Shown here piece by piece: positions 1 to 8,167 of a DNA stretch of 64,000 nucleotides. Both the position numbers and the translations under genes were made by a program. Every line of letters starts with the position of its first letter. Within the stretch, counting starts at the first letter, position 1. This DNA comes from CAISIP01 sp038326025 (lineage in GTDB: Bacteria > Pseudomonadota > Gammaproteobacteria > Burkholderiales > Burkholderiaceae_C): contig JBBQJP010000001.1 in the NCBI GenBank assembly GCA_038326025.1, forward strand, positions 135,060-199,059, read 5' to 3'. The notes below the pieces were generated by a model, which did no database searches, had not been told where the DNA came from, and was given only the letters and a program-made list of their open reading frames with translations.

Positions 1-809
1 TCGATGGAGCCGAACTGCGCCATACCGTCGTCCAGACGCACACCTTCGAGCAGGCGCTTTTTCTCGTCATTGCTCAACGCGCCCAGCACCCGCACGGCGT
101 ACTCGCGCTCCAGCCCGAAACGAGGATGCATCAGGTTGTTGGCCAGCTCACCTGAACTGGTGAACAGCAGCAGTCCCTCGGTGTTGAGGTCCAGCCGTCC
201 AACCGATTGCCATTTGCCCTGTTGCAACTTGGGCAGGCGGCGAAACACTGTGGGCCGGTTCTGCGGATCATCATGCGTGACCACTTCACCCGCGGGCTTG
301 TGATAGGCGATCACCCGTGGTGGCGGAGCCTCGACCCGGAACCGGATCGGCTTGCCATTGACCTTCACATGGTCGCCATGCTGGATCCGCTGACCGATAT
401 GGGCGGGCTCGTTGTTGACCGTGATCCGTCCCTCCATGATCAACTGCTCCATTTCCAGCCGCGAACCCATGCCAGCTTGCGCCAGCACCTTGTGCAGCTT
501 AGGTGTTTCGGCCTGTGGCGCCAGCACCCGCTTGGGCGCAGGCACATCCGGACTCTCTTCATCTGCGTCAAATTGGCCAGAGATCACATCCTCGAAACGG
601 ATTTTCGCGTCATCCGATGGCGCCACCGCGGATGGAGCGGGCACTTTTTGCTCGCTCGCCGAGTCCTTCGAGGACACCGCGTTGCCAGTGGGTACGACCT
701 GATCGCCCGCCGCGTCGGTCGCATCCGGGGTCGGCGTCAACTCGGCAGGCCGCTGATCATCCTGTGCGGGCGGGTTTACGGGCGCGTCGTCCTGAGGGAT
801 GTCATTCAT
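1..809 (-). CDS. rluB: 23S rRNA pseudouridine synthase RluB (3' end beyond window)
   Basis: Converts a specific uridine of 23S rRNA to pseudouridine. The frame was read directly from the complement: it opens with ATG at 807-809 and stays open to base 1, giving about 269 codons. An S4 RNA-binding domain begins near residue 103 (LHKVLAQAGMGSR), followed by the RsuA/RluB catalytic segment with the signature GRLDLNTEGLLLFT, whose Asp is the family nucleophile. The first ~100 residues are an Ala/Pro/Asp-rich, probably disordered extension absent from short RluB proteins. The start overlaps the scpB stop by 8 bases, so translation is probably coupled. Family assignment is firm; RluB rather than RsuA/RluE rests on the S4 domain and the scpB neighbour. 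Confidence 0.93.
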   Translation of the reverse strand, partial: MNDIPQDDAPVNPPAQDDQRPAELTPTPDATDAAGDQVVPTGNAVSSKDSASEQKVPAPSAVAPSDDAKIRFEDVISGQFDADEESPDVPAPKRVLAPQAETPKLHKVLAQAGMGSRLEMEQLIMEGRITVNNEPAHIGQRIQHGDHVKVNGKPIRFRVEAPPPRVIAYHKPAGEVVTHDDPQNRPTVFRRLPKLQQGKWQSVGRLDLNTEGLLLFTSSGELANNLMHPRFGLEREYAVRVLGALSNDEKKRLLEGVRLDDGMAQFGSI

Positions 810-1647
810 TGTCGGGTTCCACCATGGGTGTCGCGTCCGTTGGCAAAGCTCCGGCAGCGGTTGGGTTTGAGATCAAGGTTGGGGTCGAGGTTGGATTGCG
901 CGAACGGGCACCTGCCGATTCGTCATCCATGCTGGCTTCGGGCAACGGATCAACGCTTGCGTCGACCGGCGTTTTGCCGTCGCTTGCAGCGCCCTGCCCG
1001 TCTTCCGGTTCAGCCGGATGGCCCGCTGCAGCGGAGATGCCCGCAGGGTCAACAGGCAAAGCACCATCGGTCACGCCATCGGCCGGCTCAGACAGCGGCA
1101 CAAGCGAATCGAACATGTCGGCGGCAACCGCCTCCTTGTCCAGCAACGGAAGCTGGTCGAGCGAACGCAGCCCGAGGTCATCGAGGAACTGGCGCGTAGT
1201 GGCGAACAAAGCCGGACGGCCTGGCGCCTCACGGTGACCGATGACCTCGATCCAGTTGCGATCTTCAAGCTGTTTGATGATGGCCGAGTTGATTGTCACG
1301 CCGCGAATGTCTTCCATGTCGCCACGCGTGACCGGTTGGCGGTAGGCAATGATCGCCAATGTTTCCAGCGTTGCCCGGGTATAACGCGGCGGCTTCTCCG
1401 GATGCAGGCGATCGAGAAACTCACGCATCTCCGGCCGGCTCTGGAAACGCCAGCCGCTCGCAACCTGGACCAGTTCAACGCCGTTCTGAGCCCAGTCCAG
1501 CTGCAGATCCCGCAACATCTGCGCCACGGTGTCGGCGCCCACGGCATCGTCGAACAGCGCGCGCAGTTCCCGTAACTGCAGCGGTTGTGGCGCGCAGATA
1601 AGGGCGGTTTCCAGTACACGCTTTGCCTGAGCGGTATTCATCGTCAA
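802..1647 (-). CDS. scpB: Segregation and condensation protein B
   Basis: Subunit of the SMC-ScpA-ScpB condensin-like complex that organises and segregates the chromosome. The 281-aa product carries the two winged-helix domains of ScpB in about residues 5-185, including the recognisable stretch TLAIIAYRQPVTRGDMEDIRG and the RPALFATT segment. The roughly 95 C-terminal residues are Pro/Ala/Asp-rich and look disordered, making it longer than a minimal ScpB. The frame offers two nearby ATGs (MTMNT), so the start is uncertain by two codons. It lies directly upstream of rluB with an 8-base overlap, a pairing common in Gram-negative genomes. No scpA is in the window. Confidence 0.93.
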   Translation of the reverse strand: MTMNTAQAKRVLETALICAPQPLQLRELRALFDDAVGADTVAQMLRDLQLDWAQNGVELVQVASGWRFQSRPEMREFLDRLHPEKPPRYTRATLETLAIIAYRQPVTRGDMEDIRGVTINSAIIKQLEDRNWIEVIGHREAPGRPALFATTRQFLDDLGLRSLDQLPLLDKEAVAADMFDSLVPLSEPADGVTDGALPVDPAGISAAAGHPAEPEDGQGAASDGKTPVDASVDPLPEASMDDESAGARSRNPTSTPTLISNPTAAGALPTDATPMVEPDNE

Positions 1648-1773
1648 GGGATTCCGGAAGAGGCACCAGCGGGCGCGCGTCGATGCCAGTCAATTTGGAA
1701 CGCAGCGGGCAGATCGAACGTCTGCGGTGCGAGGATAGGGTGTCGATGTGCCATGTTGCACGCCGACACGCTG

Positions 1774-2799
1774 TCAAGCCGGATTGTAGCGCAGGCCCAC
1801 CAGGGCCACGGCCCGCTGCATGTCAGAGGGCAACGGCGTCCTAAATTGCAGCGGCTTGGCACTGATCGGATGCGCCAGCGCCAGCCGGAACGCATGCAGT
1901 GCCTGCCGCCCGATCACCGTCCCGCCCTGCCCGCCATAAGTTTCGTCGCCCACCAACGGATGTCCGATGGACGCCATGTGCACACGAATCTGATGGGTAC
2001 GCCCGGTATGCAGGCTGCAGCGAACCAGACAGTGCTTCTCGTTGCCGTCAATTCGCTCGATCGTCGTGCGGGCATCCTTGGCACCGGTTTTATCTGCGTC
2101 CAGCACGGCCATGCGAAGGCGGTTACGCGGATCGCGCCCGATCGAAGCCTGCACGTCCTGGCTTGCCGGGCCCTCCCAGCGGCCATGGGCCAACGCCAGA
2201 TATTGACGCTGTACCTCGCGTGCGGCAATCATGCGCACCAGCGCGTCCATGGCGGGTCTGGATCGCGCCACAAGCATCAAACCGCTGGTGTCCTTGTCCA
2301 ACCTGTGCACAATGCCGGCGCGCGGCAGATCAGCCTGGCGCGGGTCCCAGGCCAGCAAACCGTTGAGCAGCGTGCCGCTCCAGTTGCCGGGGGCCGGGTG
2401 TACCACCAGGCCCGCCGGTTTCAGAATCACCAGCAGATCGGCATCCTGGTGCACAACCTCCAGCGCCATGGTCTCGGGCTTGAAGGCCTGGCTTTGCGGT
2501 GTCGGGCGCAGACTTACCCGCATGGCGTCACCCGCCTTCACGCGGGCCGACACCTTGAGTTGCGGTTCGCCATTGCGCTCCACCGCACCCTGCTCGATCA
2601 GTTGCTTGAGGTAGTTGCGCGAAAACTCACTGATGGCCGCAGCCAGCACCTTGTCCAGCCTCTCGCCGTGCTGGCCAGCGTCGACCCGCCAGGCCCGGAT
2701 CTCATTGTCGTCACCGGCATCACCCGCGTCGTCTTCCCCCGGCAAATCCAGTGCCCCCGATATAATCCCGCTGCTGTTCGTTACCAAGGTTGTCCCCAT
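1774..2799 (-). CDS. rluD: 23S rRNA pseudouridine(1911/1915/1917) synthase
   Basis: Pseudouridine synthase acting on helix 69 of 23S rRNA. From ATG at 2797-2799 the product is 341 aa: an N-terminal S4 domain (about residues 38-100, starting GERLDKVLAAAISEFSRNY) and the RluA-family catalytic domain with the active-site motif HRLDKDTSGLMLV and the downstream RTHQIRVHM motif. The open frame runs further upstream to 2919, but that part overlaps bamD and has no family similarity, so the ATG at 2799 is preferred. The start codon shares the palindrome CATG with the start of the divergent bamD gene. rluD/bamD divergence is a standard arrangement in beta- and gammaproteobacteria. Confidence 0.93.
   Translation of the reverse strand: MGTTLVTNSSGIISGALDLPGEDDAGDAGDDNEIRAWRVDAGQHGERLDKVLAAAISEFSRNYLKQLIEQGAVERNGEPQLKVSARVKAGDAMRVSLRPTPQSQAFKPETMALEVVHQDADLLVILKPAGLVVHPAPGNWSGTLLNGLLAWDPRQADLPRAGIVHRLDKDTSGLMLVARSRPAMDALVRMIAAREVQRQYLALAHGRWEGPASQDVQASIGRDPRNRLRMAVLDADKTGAKDARTTIERIDGNEKHCLVRCSLHTGRTHQIRVHMASIGHPLVGDETYGGQGGTVIGRQALHAFRLALAHPISAKPLQFRTPLPSDMQRAVALVGLRYNPA
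2761..2766 (+). promoter_or_regulatory. Putative -10 element (TATAAT) for bamD
   Basis: A perfect TATAAT hexamer lies 32 bases before the bamD ATG, inside the 5' coding region of rluD on the other strand. No convincing -35 hexamer is visible 16-18 bases upstream, so the call rests on the -10 match and its position alone. Confidence 0.35.
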
Positions 2800-3607
2800 G
2801 CTTAGCGCCAAATTATCGATGGTTCGCCTTGTGCTTCTGGCGGGTACCGCCTTGTGGCTGGTTGGCTGTGCATCCAGCACGCCGGAAGACAAGACTGCCA
2901 ACTGGAGCCCCAACCGCATTTACGCCGAAGCCAAGGACGAATTGAAGTCCGGCTCGTACGACAAGGCAACACTGCTGCTGGAGAAACTCGAGGGTCGAGC
3001 CGCCGGTACACCCTTGGCCCAGCAAGCGCAAATCGACAAGGCGTACGCCCATTACAAGGCGGCCGAACCGGCGCAGGCCCTGGCCACGATCGATCGCTTC
3101 CTGAAGTTGCACCCAGCCAGTCCGGCTGTCGACTATGCCCTGTATCTCAAGGGGATTGTCAACTTCAACGACGACCTGGGCATGTTTTCGTATTTCACGC
3201 GTCAGGACCTCGCCGAGCGGGACCAGAAGGCCGCCAAGGAATCGTTCGAGGCGTTCAAAGAGGTCGCCACACGTTTCCCGGACTCGCGCTACACGCCGGA
3301 TGCGCGCTTGCGCATGAATTACATCGTGAACTCGCTGGCCCAATATGAGGTCCATGTCGCGCGTTATTACTATCAGCGCGGCGCTTACCTGGCAGCCATC
3401 AACCGGGCCCAATCTGCGCTTGCCGACTACCGGGAAGTGCCGGCACTGGAAGAGGCCCTGTACATCATGGTCAAGTCTTACGAAGCGCTGGGCATGACCC
3501 AATTGCAGGACGATTCCAAGCGGGTTCTGCAGACAAACTACCCCAACAGCCGCTATTTTGCGCGTGGTTTCAAGCGGGATGATGTGCCGTGGTGGCAGGT
3601 CTGGTAA
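2798..3607 (+). CDS. bamD: Outer membrane protein assembly factor BamD
   Basis: Essential lipoprotein of the BAM complex that inserts beta-barrel proteins into the outer membrane. The 269-aa product starts with a lipoprotein signal peptide ending in the lipobox LVGC (lipidated Cys about residue 24). It is followed by tetratricopeptide-like repeats across residues 35-250, as in the ComL/YfiO family (FKEVATRFPDSRYTPDARLRM, VARYYYQRGAYLAAINRAQ). The ATG at 2798 is chosen because it puts the signal peptide at the N-terminus; an ATG 21 bases further in would also give one. The open frame extends upstream only through rluD antisense. Its last 38 bases overlap the 3' end of the convergent helicase gene. 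Confidence 0.95.
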   Translation: MLSAKLSMVRLVLLAGTALWLVGCASSTPEDKTANWSPNRIYAEAKDELKSGSYDKATLLLEKLEGRAAGTPLAQQAQIDKAYAHYKAAEPAQALATIDRFLKLHPASPAVDYALYLKGIVNFNDDLGMFSYFTRQDLAERDQKAAKESFEAFKEVATRFPDSRYTPDARLRMNYIVNSLAQYEVHVARYYYQRGAYLAAINRAQSALADYREVPALEEALYIMVKSYEALGMTQLQDDSKRVLQTNYPNSRYFARGFKRDDVPWWQVW

Positions 3608-5582
3608 GTTCGCGCAGCAGGGACAATAGCGCCTCTTCCGACTCCAGCTTGCGCATCGGCGGCAGGGCTTTGAGCAAGCGCCGGCCGTAACCCATGGCGG
3701 TCAGACGCGTATCGCACAACACCAGCACGCCGCGGTCCGACTCGCGCCGGACCAGGCGGCCAGCGCCCTGTTTCAATGCCACCGCAGCTTCTGGCAGGAA
3801 ATAGTCGTTGAACGGACTGCGACCGGCGGCCTCCAACCGGCCGGCACGGGCCTCCACCAGCGGATCGTTCGGTGGCGGGAACGGCAACTTGTCGATAACC
3901 ACCATCTGCAAGGCGTCACCGGGAATGTCGATACCCTCCCAGAACGACGCAGAGGCCACCAGAATGCAGCCCGGCGCGCCGCCGGTGGCTGCTTCGCGCA
4001 TACGCTCCATCAACTCGCGTTTCGGCCCCTGCCCCTGCACCAGGACCCGGAGCTCCTGAGTGCCATCAAAGCGGCGTTGCAACTGCTCGCTGATGATGCG
4101 CAGCGCCTTGAGTGTGGTGGTCAGCACCAGGGTACGGCCACCGAGCTCAAGTGCCAGACGCTCGACCAGCGACGCGACTTGCGCGCTGTGGCCGGAATCG
4201 GCCGGTCGCGGCAAGTCGCGGGGCACATACACAGCGGCCTGCCGCGGGTAGTCGAACGGACTGTCCACCCGCAAAATCCGGGCATCGGACAGGCCACAGG
4301 GCTCGGTGAACCAGCGCAATGTCGCCTCGTCGCCCAGTGTGGCCGACGTGAAGATCCATGCGCGGCGGTTCTCCGCGTCGGCGTCGGACTTGAGCAGTTT
4401 CTCCTTGACCGCCTGCGCAATGTCCAGCGGTGACTCGATCAGACGCAACTGGGCGCCGACGTCAATCCAGCGCACACATGCCGGGTCCCGTTCGCGCACG
4501 AAAAATTCTGCCAACTCCCGAAGCCGCGTACCCCGCTCAATCAGGCGCTCAAAATCGGGGCCAATCTCCGCCACCTTGGCCATCGTCTCACCCGCCTGGA
4601 CCAGGGTCACATGCAAGGTTTCCATCGCCGCCTGCCAGGCGTCCGGTGACATGGTGTCAGGCGATGCATCGGCCCAGCGCAAACGGCTGCCAGGCGGAAG
4701 CCGGCCCGCGAGCATGCGCAAATCTCGGGCCGCACGCTCTACTTCTGCCGCGGTCTGCTGCCAATCGACCAGACCCCGCGCATGCTGCAGTCCGGCCGCG
4801 AGCAAGTCGCGTGCGAAATCGATGAGCTGGCCGCTGGAAAGCTGCCGGCCCAGGAACTGCAAACCAGTCTCGTTGAGCTGATGCGCCTCGTCGAACACCA
4901 CGGTTCGCACCGTCGGCAACAGCTCGGCCATGCCGGATTCGCGAACCGCGAGGTCGGCAAAAAACAAATGGTGATTGATGACCACCACGTCTGCGGCCAA
5001 TGCTTCGCGCCGCGCCTGATTCACGTGGCAGCTGCGGAACTTCGGGCACTGGGCACCCAGGCAGTTCTCGCGCGTCGAGGTCACATGCGGCAATACGGGC
5101 GACCGCTCGTCCAGACCCGGCAGTTCGGCCAGGTCGCCGGTGCGGGTCGATTGGGACCATTGCTCGATCTTGGCCAGGGTCCGCAGCAGGGTCCGGTCCT
5201 CCAGTACCGGGCTCTGGCGCGCCAGTTCCATCCGGTGCAGGCACAGATAACTGCCCCGGCCCTTGAGCAGGGCCAAGCGCAGCGGCAGGCCCAGGGCCTG
5301 TACCAGTTGCGGCAGGTCGCGCCCGAACAATTGATCTTGCAAAGTCTTGGTCGCCGTGGATAACAAGACCGGCTGGCCACTGAGCAAGGCCGGAACCAGA
5401 TAGGAGAACGTCTTGCCTACACCGGTACCGGCTTCGACGACCAGGGTGCCGCCGCTGTCAATGGTTTCGGCGATGGCCTGCGCCATGGCGATCTGGCCGC
5501 TGCGTGGAAGGAAGTCCGGCAGCAAGCGCGGCAATACACCGTCCGGAGCAAATGCCTGGTCAACCTGAGCGCGCAGATCCAT
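3570..5582 (-). CDS. yoaA: ATP-dependent DNA helicase, YoaA/DinG family
   Basis: Superfamily 2 iron-sulfur helicase of the DinG/XPD group, implicated in repair and replication-fork processing. The 670-aa protein has Walker A EAGTGVGKT (about residues 50-58), four cysteines in the Fe-S pattern (C114, then C174, C179 and C185), a DEAH box at about 231-234, and C-terminal motifs including ASFWEGIDIPGD and QGAGRLVRRESDRG. Length and motif spacing match YoaA better than the longer DinG, but the two are close. The 3' end overlaps bamD by 38 bases on the opposite strand. The YdcH-type gene just upstream ends 3 bases before this start, so the two are probably co-transcribed. Confidence 0.9.
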   Translation of the reverse strand: MDLRAQVDQAFAPDGVLPRLLPDFLPRSGQIAMAQAIAETIDSGGTLVVEAGTGVGKTFSYLVPALLSGQPVLLSTATKTLQDQLFGRDLPQLVQALGLPLRLALLKGRGSYLCLHRMELARQSPVLEDRTLLRTLAKIEQWSQSTRTGDLAELPGLDERSPVLPHVTSTRENCLGAQCPKFRSCHVNQARREALAADVVVINHHLFFADLAVRESGMAELLPTVRTVVFDEAHQLNETGLQFLGRQLSSGQLIDFARDLLAAGLQHARGLVDWQQTAAEVERAARDLRMLAGRLPPGSRLRWADASPDTMSPDAWQAAMETLHVTLVQAGETMAKVAEIGPDFERLIERGTRLRELAEFFVRERDPACVRWIDVGAQLRLIESPLDIAQAVKEKLLKSDADAENRRAWIFTSATLGDEATLRWFTEPCGLSDARILRVDSPFDYPRQAAVYVPRDLPRPADSGHSAQVASLVERLALELGGRTLVLTTTLKALRIISEQLQRRFDGTQELRVLVQGQGPKRELMERMREAATGGAPGCILVASASFWEGIDIPGDALQMVVIDKLPFPPPNDPLVEARAGRLEAAGRSPFNDYFLPEAAVALKQGAGRLVRRESDRGVLVLCDTRLTAMGYGRRLLKALPPMRKLESEEALLSLLRELTRPATTAHHPA

Positions 5583-5585
5583 CGA

Positions 5586-5789
5586 TCAGGCCGGGTCGCA
5601 GGGTGTCAGTTGGGCGTGCAGGTGCTGCATTTCGTCACGCAGCGCCAACCGCCGCTTTTTGAGCCGGCGCAAAGCGAGTTCGTCGAGAGGTTGGGTCAGA
5701 CCGGCGCTGTCGATCAGCGCATCCAGGTCGGCGTGCGCCATCGTCAGCTCGATCAGTCGGCGTTCGGGAGAATGAAGGTCGGAATCCAC
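5586..5789 (-). CDS. YdcH/DUF465 family small protein
   Basis: A 67-residue, highly charged helical protein. The pattern of an N-terminal His/Asp-containing helix followed by DELALRRLKKRRLALRDEM is typical of the YdcH (DUF465) family of small coiled-coil proteins, whose function is not established. The start is GTG at 5787-5789; the next in-frame ATG would remove a third of the protein. It sits immediately upstream of the YoaA-like helicase gene with 3 bases between stop and start, which suggests one transcript. No signal peptide or membrane segment is present, so it is cytoplasmic. Confidence 0.75.
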   Translation of the reverse strand: MDSDLHSPERRLIELTMAHADLDALIDSAGLTQPLDELALRRLKKRRLALRDEMQHLHAQLTPCDPA

Positions 5790-5865
5790 AGCTTGGGTCT
5801 AGAATCAGCCGCAGCAGCCCGCCGTGGGGTCACGGTGGCGCGAGGCTGAAGACACCCAGGATTGT

Positions 5866-5880
5866 CCCGCTTTTTGCGGG
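5866..5880 (+). other. Short stem-loop in the leader of the phosphatase gene
   Basis: CCCGC, TTTTT loop, GCGGG: a five-base-pair stem 25 bases before the PP2C ATG. Visible as sequence symmetry only; no function is claimed. Confidence 0.25.
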
Positions 5881-5904
5881 GCACCGTCCCCAGATGGCGC
5901 AAAA

Positions 5905-6666
5905 ATGACCAATGGTTACCGACTGACTGCTGCGACGGGTATTCACAAAGGCGATCGCGACTACCAGCAGGATCGGGTCAGCTTGCTCAATCACGCTCGC
6001 ATCAATGGATGTGTGATGGCCGTTGTCGCCGACGGCATGGGTGGACGCAGTGGTGGCCGCAAGGCGTCGGACCAGGTCGTCATGACCGCGGTCCAGTTGT
6101 TCGATCGATACGCCCCCGCCACCGACGACGCTGCCGCCATGTTGATGCAGGTCGCACGTGAAGCCCATGTGGTGATCAAGCTGACGGCCATCTCCTCCGA
6201 AGAGGAGCCGCACAGCACGATCGCCGCCTTCGTACTCAATGCGGGCGGAGATTGCCACTGGGCGCATTCGGGCGACTCCCGTATCTACCATTATCAGAAC
6301 ACTCGTCTGGTTCGCCGCACCAACGACCACTCCTATGTGCAGATGCTGGTCAAACGCGGCGAGATCACCGAGGAACAAGCCAACGTCCATCCGCAATCCA
6401 ACATTCTGATGGGTTGCCTGGGGACCGAGACCGAGCCGCCGGTCGACGTCCACTTCATTCCACGCGTGCGCGAGGGCGATACGCTGCTCGCTTGCAGCGA
6501 CGGCATCTGGCACTATTTCACGGACCAGGAAATGGGCGATGTGCTCGATCGTCTGTCCGCCCGTGAAGCGGTTGAATTCCTTGTCGGGAAGGCGCGCGAG
6601 CGTGCCCAGGGCTCAGGTGACAATCTGTCGGTGGTGGTGGTCAAACTCGAGCCACTGGACACCTGA
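5905..6666 (+). CDS. PP2C-family serine/threonine protein phosphatase
   Basis: Metal-dependent protein phosphatase (PPM/PP2C), expected to remove phosphate from Ser/Thr residues of cytoplasmic proteins. The 253-aa product is a stand-alone catalytic domain. The order of conserved metal-binding motifs is visible: GDRDYQQDR (about 17-25), VVADGMGG (about 40-48), AHSGDSRIY (about 125), SDGIWHYF (about 195) and the C-terminal GSGDNLSVVVV. The start at 5905 excludes an upstream extension of 27 codons without family similarity. No eukaryotic-type Ser/Thr kinase or FHA protein is adjacent, so its partner is not evident; it resembles stand-alone Stp/PppA-type phosphatases. Confidence 0.9.
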   Translation: MTNGYRLTAATGIHKGDRDYQQDRVSLLNHARINGCVMAVVADGMGGRSGGRKASDQVVMTAVQLFDRYAPATDDAAAMLMQVAREAHVVIKLTAISSEEEPHSTIAAFVLNAGGDCHWAHSGDSRIYHYQNTRLVRRTNDHSYVQMLVKRGEITEEQANVHPQSNILMGCLGTETEPPVDVHFIPRVREGDTLLACSDGIWHYFTDQEMGDVLDRLSAREAVEFLVGKARERAQGSGDNLSVVVVKLEPLDT

Positions 6667-6687
6667 GCCGGCACCGCCGGGCCGTGC

Positions 6688-7023
6688 TCAGTCCTTGGTC
6701 GTGAGCTTCTCGTCGGTTCGCAGCAACTGCTGTGCGCCGCGGCGCTTGCGCTGGGCGTCATTGATCAGGACTTCCTGTCGACGCAGATCGGCCATGACCT
6801 CACGCTGCGTCCGACGGCTGTCAATCAGACAATCGTTGACCGCAAAGCGCTGATAACACTGGACCTCCTGGGCCTTGAACTGCGCATCGTAGGTCGCACG
6901 CCGGTCGCTGATCCACGCGCGCTGTTCGGTCTCGCGCATCTGCAGATTGCGAATCGCATCGTCCTGCGCGTGCAAATCGGTAACGAGCAGGGTCAGGGTG
7001 ATCAGGAAAAGGCCAGGTTTCAT
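6688..7023 (-). CDS. Small secreted protein of unknown function, coupled to zapE
   Basis: The 111-aa product begins with a probable Sec signal peptide (MKPGLFLITLTLLVTDLHA, cleavage before QDD). The mature part is very rich in Arg, Gln and Glu, probably alpha-helical, with two cysteines in the short segment CYQRFAVNDC that could form a disulfide in the periplasm. I do not recognise a named family. The ATG at 7021-7023 overlaps the zapE stop as ATGA, indicating translational coupling. An open frame continues upstream through zapE antisense but is not used. Convergent with the PP2C gene, with 21 bases between stops. Confidence 0.7.
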   Translation of the reverse strand: MKPGLFLITLTLLVTDLHAQDDAIRNLQMRETEQRAWISDRRATYDAQFKAQEVQCYQRFAVNDCLIDSRRTQREVMADLRRQEVLINDAQRKRRGAQQLLRTDEKLTTKD

Positions 7024-8126
7024 GTCAACGAAGTATCGACCATTCTGCGTTCCTGCGCCATGAAGGCGCGCGTCTGCATCTCGTGCAGTCGCGATACGGT
7101 GCGCACGAATTCGTGGGCCAGGGGGCCTTCGGTATAGAGTTGTTCGGGCTCGACCTCGGCCGACAGGATGAGCTTGACCTTGCGGTCGTACAACACGTCG
7201 ACCAGCCAGGTGAAGCGCCGTGCCTCTGAGGACATGCGCACCGACATCATCGGAACGTCGCTGAGCAGCACGGTATGGAACTGGGTGGCGATCTCCAGGT
7301 AATCGTTCTGGGAGCGGGGGCCGCCACACAAGGTCTTGAAATCGAACCACACCACGCCACCGGCACGGCGACGGGTCTGGATCTGGCGCGCCTCTATGTG
7401 CAATACCGGATCCTCGTCATGCGCCTCGGCAAGATGACTGAACGCCGCCTCCAGTTCCAGATCGGCCTCGGGTCCACATGGCACATGGTAGAACTTGACG
7501 TCCTCGAGTGCGCGCAGCCGGTAGTCGGTCCCGTCGCCAATCGGAATGACCGCGAGCTTCTCGTTGAGCAAGGCAATCGCCGGCAGAATGCGGTTGCGAT
7601 GCAAGCCGTTCGGATACAGGTCGTCGGGCTTGAAGTTCGATGTGGTGACGAACCCCACGCCCTGCGCGAACAAGGCGTCGAGCAGCCGATGCAGAATCAT
7701 TGCATCGGTGATGTCGGCCACATGGAATTCATCAAAACACAGCAGCCGATACTTGCGTGCCATTTGCCGCGCCAGTTCATCCAGTGGATTGACGGTGCCC
7801 TGCAGCGTGGTCAACTGACGGTGCACCTCCCGCATGAACTCATGAAAATGCAGCCGGGTCTTGCGTTTGACGGCCACCGCGCCGAAGAAGCAATCCATCA
7901 GAAAGCTCTTGCCGCGCCCCACTCCCCCGTACATGTAGACGCCGCGCGGAATCGGCGGCCGGTTGATCAGCTTGCGCAGACGACCGGCACGCTTGGACAG
8001 GTAGGCATCCCAATCAGCCGCACAGCGCTCGAGCTCTTCGACGACGGCCAGTTGGCCAGGATCACTCTGATAAGCCCGCAGCTCCAGTTCCCGCTCGTAG
8101 GCAGCCTGAACAGGTTTCACTGCCAT
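7020..8126 (-). CDS. zapE: Cell division protein ZapE (AFG1-like ATPase)
   Basis: ATPase of the AFG1/ZapE family, reported in Escherichia coli to act at the Z-ring under stress. The 368-aa protein shows Walker A GGVGRGKS (about residues 67-74), Walker B LLCFDEFHVADITDAMIL (about 128-145) and the family sensor segment TTSNFKPDDLYPNGLHRNR. It follows the 2-oxoglutarate dehydrogenase operon on the same strand, 41 bases after the lpd stop, and overlaps the small secreted protein gene by 4 bases. odhA-odhB-lpd-zapE is a recurrent order in Burkholderiales, so the four genes may form a single long transcript. Confidence 0.94.
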   Translation of the reverse strand: MAVKPVQAAYERELELRAYQSDPGQLAVVEELERCAADWDAYLSKRAGRLRKLINRPPIPRGVYMYGGVGRGKSFLMDCFFGAVAVKRKTRLHFHEFMREVHRQLTTLQGTVNPLDELARQMARKYRLLCFDEFHVADITDAMILHRLLDALFAQGVGFVTTSNFKPDDLYPNGLHRNRILPAIALLNEKLAVIPIGDGTDYRLRALEDVKFYHVPCGPEADLELEAAFSHLAEAHDEDPVLHIEARQIQTRRRAGGVVWFDFKTLCGGPRSQNDYLEIATQFHTVLLSDVPMMSVRMSSEARRFTWLVDVLYDRKVKLILSAEVEPEQLYTEGPLAHEFVRTVSRLHEMQTRAFMAQERRMVDTSLT

Positions 8127-8167
8127 GCACGGCGCCCCGGCACCACTCGCAATCCGCCGCGCATGGA

